DNA of 64,000 nt from Arthrobacter sp. E3 (GTDB taxonomy: Bacteria; Actinomycetota; Actinomycetes; Actinomycetales; Micrococcaceae), in the NCBI RefSeq assembly GCF_017353415.1, contig NZ_JAFMPX010000005.1, forward strand, positions 62,001-126,000, in the 5' to 3' direction. The notes under the pieces were generated by a model, which ran no database searches, had not been told where the DNA came from, and saw nothing but the letters and a program-made list of their open reading frames with translations. Positions 32,887 through 42,069 of the stretch are shown here, in pieces. Made by a program: the position numbers and the translations under genes. How positions within the stretch are numbered: position 1 is the stretch's first letter; each line of letters begins with the position of its first letter.

Positions 32887-33720
32887 TCAGTTCACCTGAT
32901 TAGGGTTGGAACCTGAGCGCCGGCCCTGATCAAGGGCGTCCACCCGGGCCATGTCGGCGTCGGTCAGGGAAAAGTCGAAAACACTCAGGTTTTCCCTGAT
33001 CCGCTGCGCAGAACTGGCCTTGGGAATCACCAGGTGGCCGGACTGGACATGCCAGCGCAGCACTATTTGGGCCGTGGAACGCCCGTGTTCAGCTGCGAGC
33101 GCCAACAGGGCAGGGTCCGCCAAAATGGCGCCGCGTGCCAGCGGGCTCCATGCCTGGGTGGCAATGCCGAGCTCGGCGTGCAGTGCCAGCAGTTCGCGTT
33201 GTGCCAGCCACGGGTGGAGCTCCACCTGGTTGACAGCCGGAATCACCTCGCACGCATCAAGGAGTGCCTTCAGGTGGACGGGTTCAAAGTTGCTTACTCC
33301 GATGGCCCGCACCCGTCCCTGCTGGTACAGGGTTTCCAGAGCCTTGTATGTGGGGATGAACAGTCCGCGCTCGGGGCACGGCCAGTGGATGAGGAACATG
33401 TCCAGGTAGTCCAGGCCCAGCTGGTCCATGCTGGCGTCAAAAGCAGCCAGGGTGGAGTCGTAGCCTTGCTCGGTGTTCCACACCTTCGAGGTGACGAATA
33501 CCTCCTCGCGCGGCAGCCCACCGGCCACGGCGCGGTTCACGGCCTGGCCCACACCGGCTTCGTTGCCGTACAGGGCGGCCGTGTCGATGGTGCGGTATCC
33601 GGTGTCCAGCGCCGTGGCGACAAGGTCGGCGCAGTCTTCCGCCGGGACCTTGTAGACGCCGTAGCCGAGGGCATCAATGCTGACGCCGTTGTTGAGCGTG
33701 TATTTGGGGGAGCGATGCAT
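32887..33720 (-). CDS. Aldo/keto reductase
   Basis: NADPH-dependent (beta/alpha)8-barrel oxidoreductase, about 277 aa. Catalytic tetrad residues are visible: Asp in LDTGYRTIDTAALYGNE with its Tyr, Lys in FVTSKVWN and His in FLIHWPCP; the cofactor region is PKASSAQRIRENL. The ATG at 33720 gives the usual distance to LNNGVSIDALGYG; ATG at 33738 is also in frame and lies inside a 10-bp tandem repeat. It is upstream of the hydrolase gene in the leftward run. Confidence 0.9.
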   Translation of the reverse strand: MHRSPKYTLNNGVSIDALGYGVYKVPAEDCADLVATALDTGYRTIDTAALYGNEAGVGQAVNRAVAGGLPREEVFVTSKVWNTEQGYDSTLAAFDASMDQLGLDYLDMFLIHWPCPERGLFIPTYKALETLYQQGRVRAIGVSNFEPVHLKALLDACEVIPAVNQVELHPWLAQRELLALHAELGIATQAWSPLARGAILADPALLALAAEHGRSTAQIVLRWHVQSGHLVIPKASSAQRIRENLSVFDFSLTDADMARVDALDQGRRSGSNPNQVN

Positions 33721-33729
33721 GGATACGAC

Positions 33730-33749
33730 TTTACCCATTTTTACCCATT
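33730..33749 (+). repeat. Perfect 10-bp tandem repeat upstream of the aldo/keto reductase
   Basis: Two copies of TTTACCCATT at 33730-33739 and 33740-33749 lie directly upstream of the proposed start. A one-turn direct repeat could be an activator or repressor site, but a chance duplication is possible. Confidence 0.5.
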
Positions 33750-33827
33750 GGCTTGTTTCATTGATGGCTTTGCCCCTTGGCGCGGCGGCTCACCAAGTGC
33801 GGCGCGTCGCTGTCCTGCTCCAAATGC

Positions 33828-34838
33828 CTACAGCCCGTCCAAGCCGTGCAGCAGTCCAAAGATCGGGTCAGAGGAGTGGCTGTCCTGCTCTACCAACTCC
33901 CGGGCTGTGGCTTCGTCCAGAATCAGGTCCGTGGCCAGCCCGGCCGCCAACGCACCGCGCAAGCCCCTGATCTTTCGGCGCCCGGAGACCACGCAGATCC
34001 GACGCCGGACCTTGCGCAGGTTCTCCAGGCTGGGTCCGCTGGAACGGTCGTTGAGGACAATGCCGTCATCGGTGCCGTCGGAGCGGAAGAACACGGTGGC
34101 CACGTCTCCTGCCACCCCGCTGGCTTCCAGCGAGTCGAGGTCCGTGGTGTCGAGGTACCCGCCGGAATACACGTGGCTGGGGATCTCAGCATCCATGGAG
34201 CCCACGCCAAAGATGGCAATGGTCATGCGTTCCTGCAGGTCAAGGATGCGCCGAACACTGCGTTCTCGCCACATCATGTTCTTCGTTTCGGCGTGGTCAA
34301 AGAAAGCAGGCACAGGGAACTGTTCCACTTTGGCCCCGTAGGCGGTGCCAAAGCGCTGGATGATCTCGGAGGCGTAAGTGATGCCGGAGGTTTGGGTGTT
34401 GCCGGCGCCGTTGAGTTGGACAATGGTGCTGCCGTGGGTGGTCTTGCTGGTCAGGTGTCGACTTACGGTACTCACAGTGGAGCCCCAGGCCACGCCTATC
34501 ACCGCATTGGAGTCCACGAGTGGGCCGATGGTACGTGCGGCCTGCATACTGACCCGTTCAAGGACCTCAACCTCATTGAGCATGTCCGAGACAGGCACCA
34601 CGTGCACATCCACCTGGTGACGCGTGCGGATGACCCGTTCAAGTTCCGGTGCCCTGTCGGAGGGGGTCTTGATTTGAATTTGCACCAATCCCGTTTCCCG
34701 GGCGGCGGCCAGCAGCCTGGAAACGGTGGATCTGGACGTGCTGAGTTCTCGGGCAATGGCGTCCATGGTCTGGTCCTGCAAGTAGTACATTTGTGCAGCC
34801 CGGAGGGTGTCTTGCTGTTTTGTTCGGCGTGAAGACAT
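33828..34838 (-). CDS. SorC/DeoR-like sugar-binding transcriptional regulator
   Basis: 336-residue regulator with an N-terminal helix-turn-helix (about residues 20-48, DQTMDAIARELSTSRSTVSRLLAAARETG) and a SorC-type effector domain (about 60-330, GVAWGSTVSTVSRHL; FGVGSMDAE). Effectors of this family are usually phosphorylated sugars or polyols. ATG at 34838 is preceded by GGAGGG at a good distance; in-frame upstream starts exist up to 34982. Divergent orientation to glpD makes control of the glycerol genes a reasonable inference, with glycerol 3-phosphate or a related compound as a possible effector. Confidence 0.9.
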   Translation of the reverse strand: MSSRRTKQQDTLRAAQMYYLQDQTMDAIARELSTSRSTVSRLLAAARETGLVQIQIKTPSDRAPELERVIRTRHQVDVHVVPVSDMLNEVEVLERVSMQAARTIGPLVDSNAVIGVAWGSTVSTVSRHLTSKTTHGSTIVQLNGAGNTQTSGITYASEIIQRFGTAYGAKVEQFPVPAFFDHAETKNMMWRERSVRRILDLQERMTIAIFGVGSMDAEIPSHVYSGGYLDTTDLDSLEASGVAGDVATVFFRSDGTDDGIVLNDRSSGPSLENLRKVRRRICVVSGRRKIRGLRGALAAGLATDLILDEATARELVEQDSHSSDPIFGLLHGLDGL

Positions 34839-34855
34839 GCCATCCCTCCCCATTC

Positions 34856-34869
34856 TGCACATTCGTGCA
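34856..34869. promoter_or_regulatory. Candidate operator between the SorC regulator and glpD
   Basis: Perfect inverted repeat TGCAC-ATTC-GTGCA (34856-34869) in the 118-bp divergent gap. A second, AT-rich, interrupted repeat TTGAC (34876-34880) / GTCAA (34896-34900) follows; its left arm could also be a -35 element. These are the obvious places for the regulator to bind. Confidence 0.45.
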
Positions 34870-34956
34870 CCACTGTTGACTATATTTTCCATCTGGTCAA
34901 ACAATAATGGATATAGGCGCACTGCGCGCAACCAACGGGACTCGAATGAGGTCGAT

Positions 34957-36732
34957 GTGAAGAACATAGGCAACGCTGACAAAAATCATGATTCAACGAC
35001 CCCGCGCCATGGTGTGCGTGAACAGCTTGAGGCGCTCAAAGCACGCCCGCACGCACAGGTATTGATCATTGGCGGCGGCATCAACGGTGTCGGGACGTTC
35101 CGAGACTTGGCATTGCAGGGCATCGACGTGGCACTGGTGGAACGCGGGGACTACTGCCAGGGTGCTTCCGGCGCATCGTCCCACATGATCCACGGCGGTA
35201 TCCGGTACCTGGAAAATGGTGAGTTTCGCCTCGTCAAGGAGTCCGTCGAGGAGCGCAACGGGCTACTGAAGATCGCGCCCCACTACGTCAAGCCGCTACA
35301 GACCACCATCCCCATCTTCTCCACATTTTCCGGGATTCTCAGCGCCCCCATGCGTTTCCTCACGCACAAGCAGGGCAAGCCCCAGGAGCGCGGCGCGTTC
35401 TTGATCAAGGTTGGTTTGACCCTGTATGACTTCTTCTCCCGCGACGGCGGCACTGTACCCCGTCACGACTTCAAGTCCCGCAAGAAGGCGCTGTCGGAGC
35501 TGCCCCAGCTGCACCCCGGTATCAAGTACGCGGCCACGTACTATGACGCTTCCGTGCACAACCCTGAGCGTCTGACGCTCGACGTGCTGCAGGATGGCGA
35601 GAAGGCAGGTGGTGCCTCGGAGGGCACCGGTCAGGCGCGTCCCACCAACTATGTTGCCGTGACCGCGGTCAAGGACGACGGCGTCGAACTCACCGACCAG
35701 CTCACGGGCGAATCCTTCATGTTCACCGCAGACGTCATCATCAACACCACTGGCGCCTGGGTGGACATGACCAATGCAGACATGGGTGCCGAAACACGCT
35801 TCATGGGCGGCACCAAGGGATCCCACATCGTCCTGGACCACCCGGGACTGCTGGCAGCATGCAACGGCCGCGAGATTTTCTTCGAACACACAGACGGTCG
35901 CATTGTGCTGATCTATCCGATGGGGGACAGGGTCCTTGTCGGCACCACCGACGTCAATGCGGACATGGCTCAGGACGCCGTCTGCACCGATGCCGAGATT
36001 GACTACTTCTTCGACCTGATCGGGCACGTGTTCCCCAACGTACTGGTGACGCGCGAGGACATTGTGTACAGCTTCGCCGGTGTCCGGCCATTACCCCGGC
36101 ATGACGAAACAGCTCCCGGCTTCGTCTCCCGCGACTACCGCATTGAACGGGCAGACCGCACCATCGCCGGCAAGTCAGTGCCGGTGCTCAGTCTCGTCGG
36201 TGGGAAGTGGACCACTTTCCGCGCACTTTCGGCGCACATGACCAACGACGTCCTGGCCATCCTGGGCAAGCAGCGGAAGACGTCCACGGAAAAGCTGGCC
36301 ATTGGCGGCGGCGTGAACTTCCCGGCAACCAGCGAAGGGGTGGAGACCTGGATTTCCTCCCACACCAGCCAGACTGTGGACGCCACACGTGCCGGAGTCC
36401 TGCTCACCCGGTATGGCACACGCGCCAAGGACGTGCTGGCGTTCCTCAAGGAAGGCAAGGACACCGTGTTTGACTCAACGGGAGAACTCAGTGATCGCGA
36501 AGTTGAATTCATGGTTGAGAACGAGCAGGTGGGGCACCTCATCGACGTCATGATCCGACGCACGTCACTGGCCTTCCGCGGCCTGGTCACGAGGGAGCTG
36601 TTGGCTGAAACGGCTGCCGTGCTGGCGGAGCCGTTGGGCTGGGACGAGGCACGTGTGGCTGAGGAAATCAGCCACAGCATCGAAATTCTGGACCGTTTCC
36701 ACGGTGTCCAGGTACAAAGCTTGATGGCGTAG
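34957..36732 (+). CDS. glpD: Aerobic glycerol-3-phosphate dehydrogenase
   Basis: FAD-dependent membrane-associated oxidation of glycerol 3-phosphate to dihydroxyacetone phosphate, passing electrons to quinone. The 591 residues have the FAD loop VLIIGGGINGVG (35-46), GASGASSHMIHGGIRYLE, the substrate-site region YPMGDRVLVGTTD and the C-terminal helical cap domain (about 400-560). GTG at 34957 has GAGG just upstream; a longer frame starts at 34807 but overlaps the divergent promoter. It is the first of glpD-glpF-glpK. Confidence 0.94.
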   Translation: MKNIGNADKNHDSTTPRHGVREQLEALKARPHAQVLIIGGGINGVGTFRDLALQGIDVALVERGDYCQGASGASSHMIHGGIRYLENGEFRLVKESVEERNGLLKIAPHYVKPLQTTIPIFSTFSGILSAPMRFLTHKQGKPQERGAFLIKVGLTLYDFFSRDGGTVPRHDFKSRKKALSELPQLHPGIKYAATYYDASVHNPERLTLDVLQDGEKAGGASEGTGQARPTNYVAVTAVKDDGVELTDQLTGESFMFTADVIINTTGAWVDMTNADMGAETRFMGGTKGSHIVLDHPGLLAACNGREIFFEHTDGRIVLIYPMGDRVLVGTTDVNADMAQDAVCTDAEIDYFFDLIGHVFPNVLVTREDIVYSFAGVRPLPRHDETAPGFVSRDYRIERADRTIAGKSVPVLSLVGGKWTTFRALSAHMTNDVLAILGKQRKTSTEKLAIGGGVNFPATSEGVETWISSHTSQTVDATRAGVLLTRYGTRAKDVLAFLKEGKDTVFDSTGELSDREVEFMVENEQVGHLIDVMIRRTSLAFRGLVTRELLAETAAVLAEPLGWDEARVAEEISHSIEILDRFHGVQVQSLMA

Positions 36733-36815
36733 GCCCCTCGGGGCAAAGCGGTCTCAAGAGGGCCGCACAAACGTGTGTGCCTTTCAACCAATAACCAAAA
36801 AAGTCGGAGTCAAAG

Positions 36816-37685
36816 ATGTCTCTTGGAATTGTGTTCCTGTCCGAAGTGGCAGGAACCGCGCTGCTGACCCTTTTGGGTTGCGGCGTGGTGGCCAACGTTG
36901 CGCTGAAGGGAACCAAGGGTAATTCCGGCGGTTTCCTCCTCGTTAACTGGGGCTGGGGCTTGGCCGTCATGTCGGGTGTGTTTGTCGCAGCGAAGTCGGG
37001 GGCGCATCTCAACCCCGCAGTGACGGTTGGCCTGTTGGCCAACGGCAAAGCCGAATACGCCCCGGGAGTTGCGGTGTCATTCGCTTCAACCATGACGTAC
37101 TTCGGTGCGGAGATGCTCGGCGCATTCATCGGTGCCGTGCTCTGCTGGGTCGCCTACAAGCAGCACTTTGACGGTGAGCCTGATGCGGCCACCAAGCTGG
37201 GCGTGTTCTCAACCGGTCCTGCCATCCGCAGCTACGGATGGAACGTTGCCACGGAAATCATCGGCACCTTTGTTCTGGTATTCGTGATTCTGCACTTTGG
37301 TGGCGGGGTTGTGGGCCTCGGCCCGCTGCCTGTTGCGCTGCTGGTCGTCGCCATCGGTGCTTCCCTCGGTGGTCCCACCGGTTACGCCATTCTGGGGTAT
37401 TCATTTGACCGGACTAGCCACAAGATGATGTGAAGATCAGTACCTACGAGCACAGTATGTGGGGGTATTGGCGCTGGGTCCGGGCTCAGGTCCGGTCAGC
37501 TGAATACCCCAGACGCCATTAACCCGGCACGTGACCTCGGCCCGCGCATTGCCCACGCACTGCTGCCCATCAAGGGCAAGGGCTCCAGTGACTGGAGCTA
37601 CTCCTGGGTGCCCGTGGTGGGCCCCCTGGTTGGTGGCGCACTGGGCGGTTTTGGTGCAGCTTGGCTGCCTCTGGTAGTTGGCTGA
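36816..37685 (+). pseudogene. glpF: Glycerol uptake facilitator GlpF, interrupted by a small insertion element
   Basis: Aquaglyceroporin. The intact part (36816-37391, 192 codons) has the first NPA motif HLNPAVTVG and helices to GGPTGYAI. There a 121-bp element plus an 8-bp target duplication (129 bp in all) is inserted. The rest of the gene, [12 protein letters not shown] to LPLVVG (37521-37685, 55 codons), follows in the same frame. A UGA inside the insert (37431-37433, codon 206) ends translation, so the product is 205 aa and lacks the second NPA half-helix and last helix. Without the insertion the protein would be 246 aa, a normal size. ATG at 36816 with GGAG at 36805-36808. Confidence 0.88.
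37392..37512. mobile_element. 121-bp MITE-like element with terminal inverted repeats, in glpF
   Basis: Terminal inverted repeats of 21 bp match at 19 positions (left begins CTGGGGTATTCA at 37392; right ends TGAATACCCCAG at 37512). The element is flanked by identical 8-bp direct repeats ACGCCATT at 37384-37391 and 37513-37520, a target-site duplication. Too short to encode a transposase, so it would have been moved in trans. The TIRs do not let me name the parental IS family. The 8-bp duplication fits families such as ISL3 or IS256, but that is not proof. Confidence 0.85.
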
Positions 37686-37752
37686 TCCAGCACCCTGTAG
37701 GACAAGTCTTTCCCATGTTTTTTAATGTGAATTGCTAGCAAAGGAAACAATG

Positions 37753-39273
37753 ATGTCTCAATATGTAATCGCCATTGACCAGGGCACCACCAGTAGTCGT
37801 GCCATTGTGTTTGACCATGATGGAAACATCGTCTCCACCGGCCAGCTGGAGCATGAGCAAATTTTTCCCAAGGCAGGCTGGGTGGAACACAACGCTGCCG
37901 AAATTTGGAACAATACCCGTGAGGTGATTGGCACCGCCTTGGCGCAAGCCAACCTGACCCGCCACGACATTGTGGGCGTGGGCATCACCAACCAGCGCGA
38001 AACCGCCGTCGTCTGGGACAAAAATACCGGTGTCCCCGTGTACAACGCCATCGTCTGGCAGGACACCCGCACCCAGTCCATCGTTGATGAACTGGCCGCT
38101 GATGGCGGCGTCGAACGTTTCAAGGCCAAGGTGGGCCTGCCGCTGGCCACGTACTTCTCCGGCACGAAGATCAAGTGGATCCTGGACAACGTCGAAGGCG
38201 CCCGCGCCAAGGCCGAGGCCGAGGCCGGAGATCTGCTGTTCGGCAACACTGACAGCTGGGTTACCTGGAACCTGACCGGCGGCACTGACGGCGGCGTGCA
38301 CATCACCGACGTCACCAACGCCTCCCGCACCATGTTCATGGACTTGGAAACCCTGCAGTGGGATGACGACATCCTGGCCGTCTTCGGGGTTCCGAAGTCC
38401 ATGATGCCGGCCATCAAGTCCTCCTCCGAGGTTTACGGGCACGTGCACGGCAGCCAGCTGCTGCGCGAAGTTCCGGTGGCGGGCATTCTGGGTGACCAGC
38501 AGGCGGCAACGTTCGGCCAGGCCGCATTCCAAACGGGTGAAGCCAAGAACACCTACGGCACCGGCTGCTTCCTGATCTTCAACACGGGCGAGGAAATTGT
38601 CCACTCGAAGAACGGCCTGTTGACCACCCTCGGCTACAAGCTGGGCGACGCAGCACCGCACTATGCCCTTGAAGGTTCCATCGCCGTCACTGGTTCACTC
38701 ATCCAGTGGCTGCGGGACAACATTGGCATGATCAAGTCGGCGCCGGAAGTTGAGGAGCTCGCAGCCTCGGTGGAAGATAACGGCGGCGTGTACATTGTGC
38801 CCGCCTTCTCCGGCTTGTTCGCCCCGTACTGGCGTCCCGACGCCCGCGGTGCCATCGTGGGACTGACCCGCTTTGTGAACAAGAGCCACATTGCCCGTGC
38901 AGCCCTTGAGGCGACGGCATTCCAGACCCGCGAGGTGCTGGACGCCGTCAACGCAGACTCCGGTGTTGACTTGACTGAATTGAAGGTCGACGGCGGCATG
39001 GTCGCCAACGATGCCCTCATGCAGTTCCAAGCTGACATCCTGGGCGTGCCGGTCATCCGGCCCAAGGTCACCGAAACCACTGCACTGGGGGCCGCTTACG
39101 CAGCTGGGCTGGCCGTGGGCTTCTGGAAGGACTTGGGCGAGCTGTCCGCGAACTGGTCCGAAGACAAGCGCTGGGAGCCCAACATGGACCCGGCCGAGCG
39201 TGACCGCCAAATGCGTCTGTGGAAGAAGGCCGTCACCAAGTCCATGGACTGGGTTGACGACGACGTGAAGTAA
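37753..39273 (+). CDS. glpK: Glycerol kinase
   Basis: ATP-dependent phosphorylation of glycerol. The 506-residue FGGY kinase starts [16 protein letters not shown], and has [13 protein letters not shown], the substrate region [21 protein letters not shown] and the C-terminal signature region [22 protein letters not shown] at 37753 has AAGGAA at 37741-37746; an adjacent ATG at 37750 is equally in frame. It is intact although the upstream glpF is disrupted; the element between them could affect its expression by forming an RNA hairpin. Confidence 0.95.
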   Translation: MSQYVIAIDQGTTSSRAIVFDHDGNIVSTGQLEHEQIFPKAGWVEHNAAEIWNNTREVIGTALAQANLTRHDIVGVGITNQRETAVVWDKNTGVPVYNAIVWQDTRTQSIVDELAADGGVERFKAKVGLPLATYFSGTKIKWILDNVEGARAKAEAEAGDLLFGNTDSWVTWNLTGGTDGGVHITDVTNASRTMFMDLETLQWDDDILAVFGVPKSMMPAIKSSSEVYGHVHGSQLLREVPVAGILGDQQAATFGQAAFQTGEAKNTYGTGCFLIFNTGEEIVHSKNGLLTTLGYKLGDAAPHYALEGSIAVTGSLIQWLRDNIGMIKSAPEVEELAASVEDNGGVYIVPAFSGLFAPYWRPDARGAIVGLTRFVNKSHIARAALEATAFQTREVLDAVNADSGVDLTELKVDGGMVANDALMQFQADILGVPVIRPKVTETTALGAAYAAGLAVGFWKDLGELSANWSEDKRWEPNMDPAERDRQMRLWKKAVTKSMDWVDDDVK

Positions 39274-39280
39274 CACCCAC

Positions 39281-39376
39281 TGCGGCGGTATCCGCCGCAG
39301 CCTACGTCGAGAAGGGGCCCCGCCCGCTGCGCGGACGCCCCAAGCCGCACCTGGGCCCCTTCTCGACGTCGGCTGC
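39281..39376. repeat. Two adjacent strong hairpins after glpK
   Basis: Hairpin 1: TGCGGCGG (39281-39288) / CCGCCGCA (39292-39299). Hairpin 2: 24-bp arms at 39297-39320 and 39353-39376 with one mismatch (core CGTCGAGAAGGGGCCC), loop of 32 nt. No poly-T follows, so this may be a GC-rich terminator for glpK or an extragenic palindromic repeat. The whole gap between glpK and leuS is 269 bp. Confidence 0.6.
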
Positions 39377-39412
39377 GCCACGGCTCCATTCCCAGTGCGC
39401 TAAAGTGGAGGG

Positions 39413-39439
39413 ATGCACAACTTTCTTCCCCTTAGCTAA
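39413..39439 (+). CDS. Candidate leuS leader peptide (MHNFLPLS)
   Basis: Eight-codon ORF with two leucine codons (both CTT, an infrequent choice in neighbouring genes) ending in TAA at 39437-39439. A -10-like TAAAGT at 39401-39406 ends six bases before the ATG, so transcription could start on the A of the ATG, giving a leaderless ORF; GGAGGG also touches the ATG. A palindrome and a terminator-like hairpin follow directly, as expected for a ribosome-mediated attenuator. Short and unproven. Confidence 0.45.
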   Translation: MHNFLPLS

Positions 39440-39486
39440 CCGCAATCATGATTGCGGTGCGCCCCTTGCCTGGTCGAGGGGCTTTT
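39439..39486 (+). promoter_or_regulatory. Candidate attenuator upstream of leuS
   Basis: A perfect 20-nt palindrome (39439-39458, ACCGCAATCA and its mirror) is followed by a hairpin GCCCCT (39461-39466) / AGGGGC (39477-39482) and TTTT (39483-39486). The palindrome begins at the stop codon of the leader ORF. An alternative helix can form between 39408-39418 and 39457-39467 (10 of 11 positions pair), which would remove the left arm of the terminator if the RNA starts upstream of 39408. Confidence 0.5.
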
Positions 39487-39542
39487 GTGTGTAACGGGCC
39501 AGAAGGTGCAAGAAGCCATTGATGAACGAAAAGGCAGGGTAC

Positions 39543-42047
39543 GTGAGCGTGCAGTCCCAGACTGAAGAGAACAGTGAAGAAGTCGTCTACAGTTTCGCCC
39601 AGATGGAAGCCAAATGGCCTGCCGTCTGGGATGAGCTGAACGTTTTCGCCCCACTTGACGACGGGTCCAAGGAACGCCGCTACGTCCTTGACATGTTCCC
39701 GTACCCCTCCGGCGACCTGCACATGGGCCACGCGGAAGCGTTTGCCATGGGAGACGTCGTCTCACGCTATTGGCGCCAGCTTGGCTTCGATGTGCTGCAC
39801 CCGATCGGCTGGGACTCCTTCGGCCTGCCGGCTGAGAACGCGGCCATCAAGCGCAACGCCCACCCCAGCGAGTGGACGTATGCCAACATTGACACGCAGG
39901 CGGAGTCGTTCAAACGCTACGCCGTCTCCGTGGACTGGTCCCGCCGCCTGCAGACCTCCGACCCTGAGTACTACCAGTGGACGCAGTGGCTGTTCAAGCG
40001 CTTCTATGAGCGCGGGCTTGCCTACCGCAAGAATTCTCCGGTCAACTGGTGCCCCAAGGATCAGACCGTGCTGGCCAACGAACAAGTGGTCAATGGTGCC
40101 TGTGAGCGCTGTGGCACCATCGTCACGAAGAAGTCCTTGAACCAGTGGTATTTCAAGATCACCGACTATGCAGACCGTCTCCTGGATGACATGGAAGCAC
40201 TGAAGGGCCACTGGCCTGACCGCGTGCTGGCCATGCAGAAGAACTGGATCGGCCGTTCTGAAGGTGCCCACGTCACGTTCGTGATCGAGGCTGCCGGTGC
40301 GCAAAAGCCGGAGCAGGAACTGACCGTCTTCACCACCCGCCCCGACACGCTCTACGGTGCAACGTTCTTCGTGGTGGCTGCCGACGCCCCACTGGCGCTT
40401 GACCTGGTCACGGCCGAGAACGCAGAGGCCCTGAGCGAGTACCGCGAGCAGGTCAAGGCTCTCAGCGACATTGAGCGCCAGTCCACCGAACGCCCCAAGT
40501 CCGGCGTGTTTACGGGCCGCTACGCCATCAACCCGCTGACGGGGGAGAAGCTGCCCGTCTGGGCCGCCGACTATGTCCTGGCCGACTATGGCACGGGTGC
40601 CATCATGGCCGTGCCCGCCCACGACCAGCGCGACCTTGACTTCGCCAGGGCCTTCAACCTGCCGGTTCGCGCCGTTCTGGACACCGGCATGGAGGACCCT
40701 GCCGACAGCGGTGTCGCCAGCACCGGTGAAGGCACTTTGATGAACTCCGGTGAGTTGGACGGGCTTTCCAAGTCCGAGGGTATCCCCGCCGCCATTGAGA
40801 TCCTGGAAAAGCTGGGTACCGGCGAGAAGTTCGTGAACTTCCGTCTGCGTGACTGGCTGCTGTCCCGCCAGCGTTTCTGGGGCACCCCGATCCCCATCAT
40901 CCACTGCTCCGACTGCGGCGAAGTTCCCGTTCCGGACGAGCAACTGCCCGTCCGCCTGCCGGAGAACCTGCGCGGAGAGGACCTCTCACCCAAGGGCACC
41001 TCCCCGCTGGCTGCGGTTGAAGAATGGGTCAACGTTCCCTGCCCGAAGTGCGGCGGTGCTGCCAAGCGCGACACCGACACCATGGACACGTTCGTGGACT
41101 CGTCCTGGTACTTCCTGCGCTTCGTCTCCCCACAGTTCACCGAGGGGCCCTTTGACCCGGCCAAGGTCAACGACTGGATGCCGGTGGGCCAGTACGTGGG
41201 CGGTGTGGAGCACGCCATCTTGCACCTGCTGTACGCCCGCTTCTTCACCAAGGTCATCCACGACATGGGCATGCTTGATGCCACGGAGCCGTTCAGCGCA
41301 CTGCTGAACCAGGGCCAGGTGCTCAACGGCGGCAAGGCCATGAGCAAGTCCTTGGGCAACGGCGTCGATCTTGGCGAGCAGTTGGACAAGTACGGGGTGG
41401 ACGCCATCAGACTCACCATGGTCTTCGCCGGTCCTCCCGAGGACGACGTCGACTGGGCGGATGTTTCGCCGTCGGGCTCGGCCAAGTTCCTCGCCCGCGC
41501 ATGGCGTCTGGGCAACGACGTGGACAGTGCGCCCGGCACCGACACGGCAGGTGGCGATGCAGCCTTGCGCTCACTGACTCACCGCACCGTCCACGAGGTG
41601 AAGGCGCTGCTGGAAGGCCACAAGTTCAACGTGGTCGTCGCGAAGCTCATGGAACTCGTCAACGCCACACGCAAGGTGATCGACTCCGGTGCCGGCGCGC
41701 AGGATCCGGCCGTGCGTGAAGCGGCCGAAGCCGTGGCAGTCGTGTTGAGTCTGTTTGCCCCCTACACGGCCGAGGACATGTGGAACGCCCTTGGCCACCC
41801 GGCATCTGTGGCAAACGCAGGCTTCCCCGCCGTCGACGAGGCCCTGCTCGTGCAGCAGAGCGTCACCGCGATTGTGCAGATCAAGGGCAAGCTCAAGGAC
41901 CGGCTGGAAGTGTCCCCGGACATCACCGAGGACGAATTGCGTGATTTGGCGCTGGCCTCCGACGTGGTCCAAAAGGCGCTCGACGGCCGTGGCATCCGCA
42001 CCGTGATCGTCCGTGCGCCTAAGCTGGTCAATATCGTTCCTGCCTAG
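39543..42047 (+). CDS. leuS: Leucine--tRNA ligase
   Basis: Class I synthetase. About 834 residues with the HIGH motif as HMGH (60-63), the KMSKS motif as AMSKS (M600-S603), an intact CP1 editing domain ([37 protein letters not shown]), zinc-type cysteines (WCPKDQ, CERC) and the anticodon-binding and C-terminal domains. GTG at 39543 gives SVQSQTEE, like the usual SVQ N-terminus in relatives; ATG at 39522 is in frame with a reasonable AAGAAG upstream. A terminator follows. Confidence 0.96.
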   Translation: MSVQSQTEENSEEVVYSFAQMEAKWPAVWDELNVFAPLDDGSKERRYVLDMFPYPSGDLHMGHAEAFAMGDVVSRYWRQLGFDVLHPIGWDSFGLPAENAAIKRNAHPSEWTYANIDTQAESFKRYAVSVDWSRRLQTSDPEYYQWTQWLFKRFYERGLAYRKNSPVNWCPKDQTVLANEQVVNGACERCGTIVTKKSLNQWYFKITDYADRLLDDMEALKGHWPDRVLAMQKNWIGRSEGAHVTFVIEAAGAQKPEQELTVFTTRPDTLYGATFFVVAADAPLALDLVTAENAEALSEYREQVKALSDIERQSTERPKSGVFTGRYAINPLTGEKLPVWAADYVLADYGTGAIMAVPAHDQRDLDFARAFNLPVRAVLDTGMEDPADSGVASTGEGTLMNSGELDGLSKSEGIPAAIEILEKLGTGEKFVNFRLRDWLLSRQRFWGTPIPIIHCSDCGEVPVPDEQLPVRLPENLRGEDLSPKGTSPLAAVEEWVNVPCPKCGGAAKRDTDTMDTFVDSSWYFLRFVSPQFTEGPFDPAKVNDWMPVGQYVGGVEHAILHLLYARFFTKVIHDMGMLDATEPFSALLNQGQVLNGGKAMSKSLGNGVDLGEQLDKYGVDAIRLTMVFAGPPEDDVDWADVSPSGSAKFLARAWRLGNDVDSAPGTDTAGGDAALRSLTHRTVHEVKALLEGHKFNVVVAKLMELVNATRKVIDSGAGAQDPAVREAAEAVAVVLSLFAPYTAEDMWNALGHPASVANAGFPAVDEALLVQQSVTAIVQIKGKLKDRLEVSPDITEDELRDLALASDVVQKALDGRGIRTVIVRAPKLVNIVPA

Positions 42048-42069
42048 GACGCGCAAGGTCACCGAATTC

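Noticed and set aside
33034-34341. 435-aa plus-strand frame over the aldo/keto reductase and SorC genes
   Set aside because: It spans two recognisable minus-strand genes and their gap and has no domain of its own.
37521-37685. Separate small gene after glpF
   Set aside because: [12 protein letters not shown] onward is the exact missing C-terminus of GlpF in the same frame, so it is the gene's 3' fragment, not a new gene.
39281-39376. Second transposable element with inverted repeats
   Set aside because: The arms are not flanked by a target duplication and the loop is only 32 nt; a hairpin or extragenic palindrome is simpler.
39274-39542. T-box leader for leuS
   Set aside because: No T-box sequence or specifier-loop architecture could be found; the short Leu ORF and hairpins fit a leader-peptide model better.
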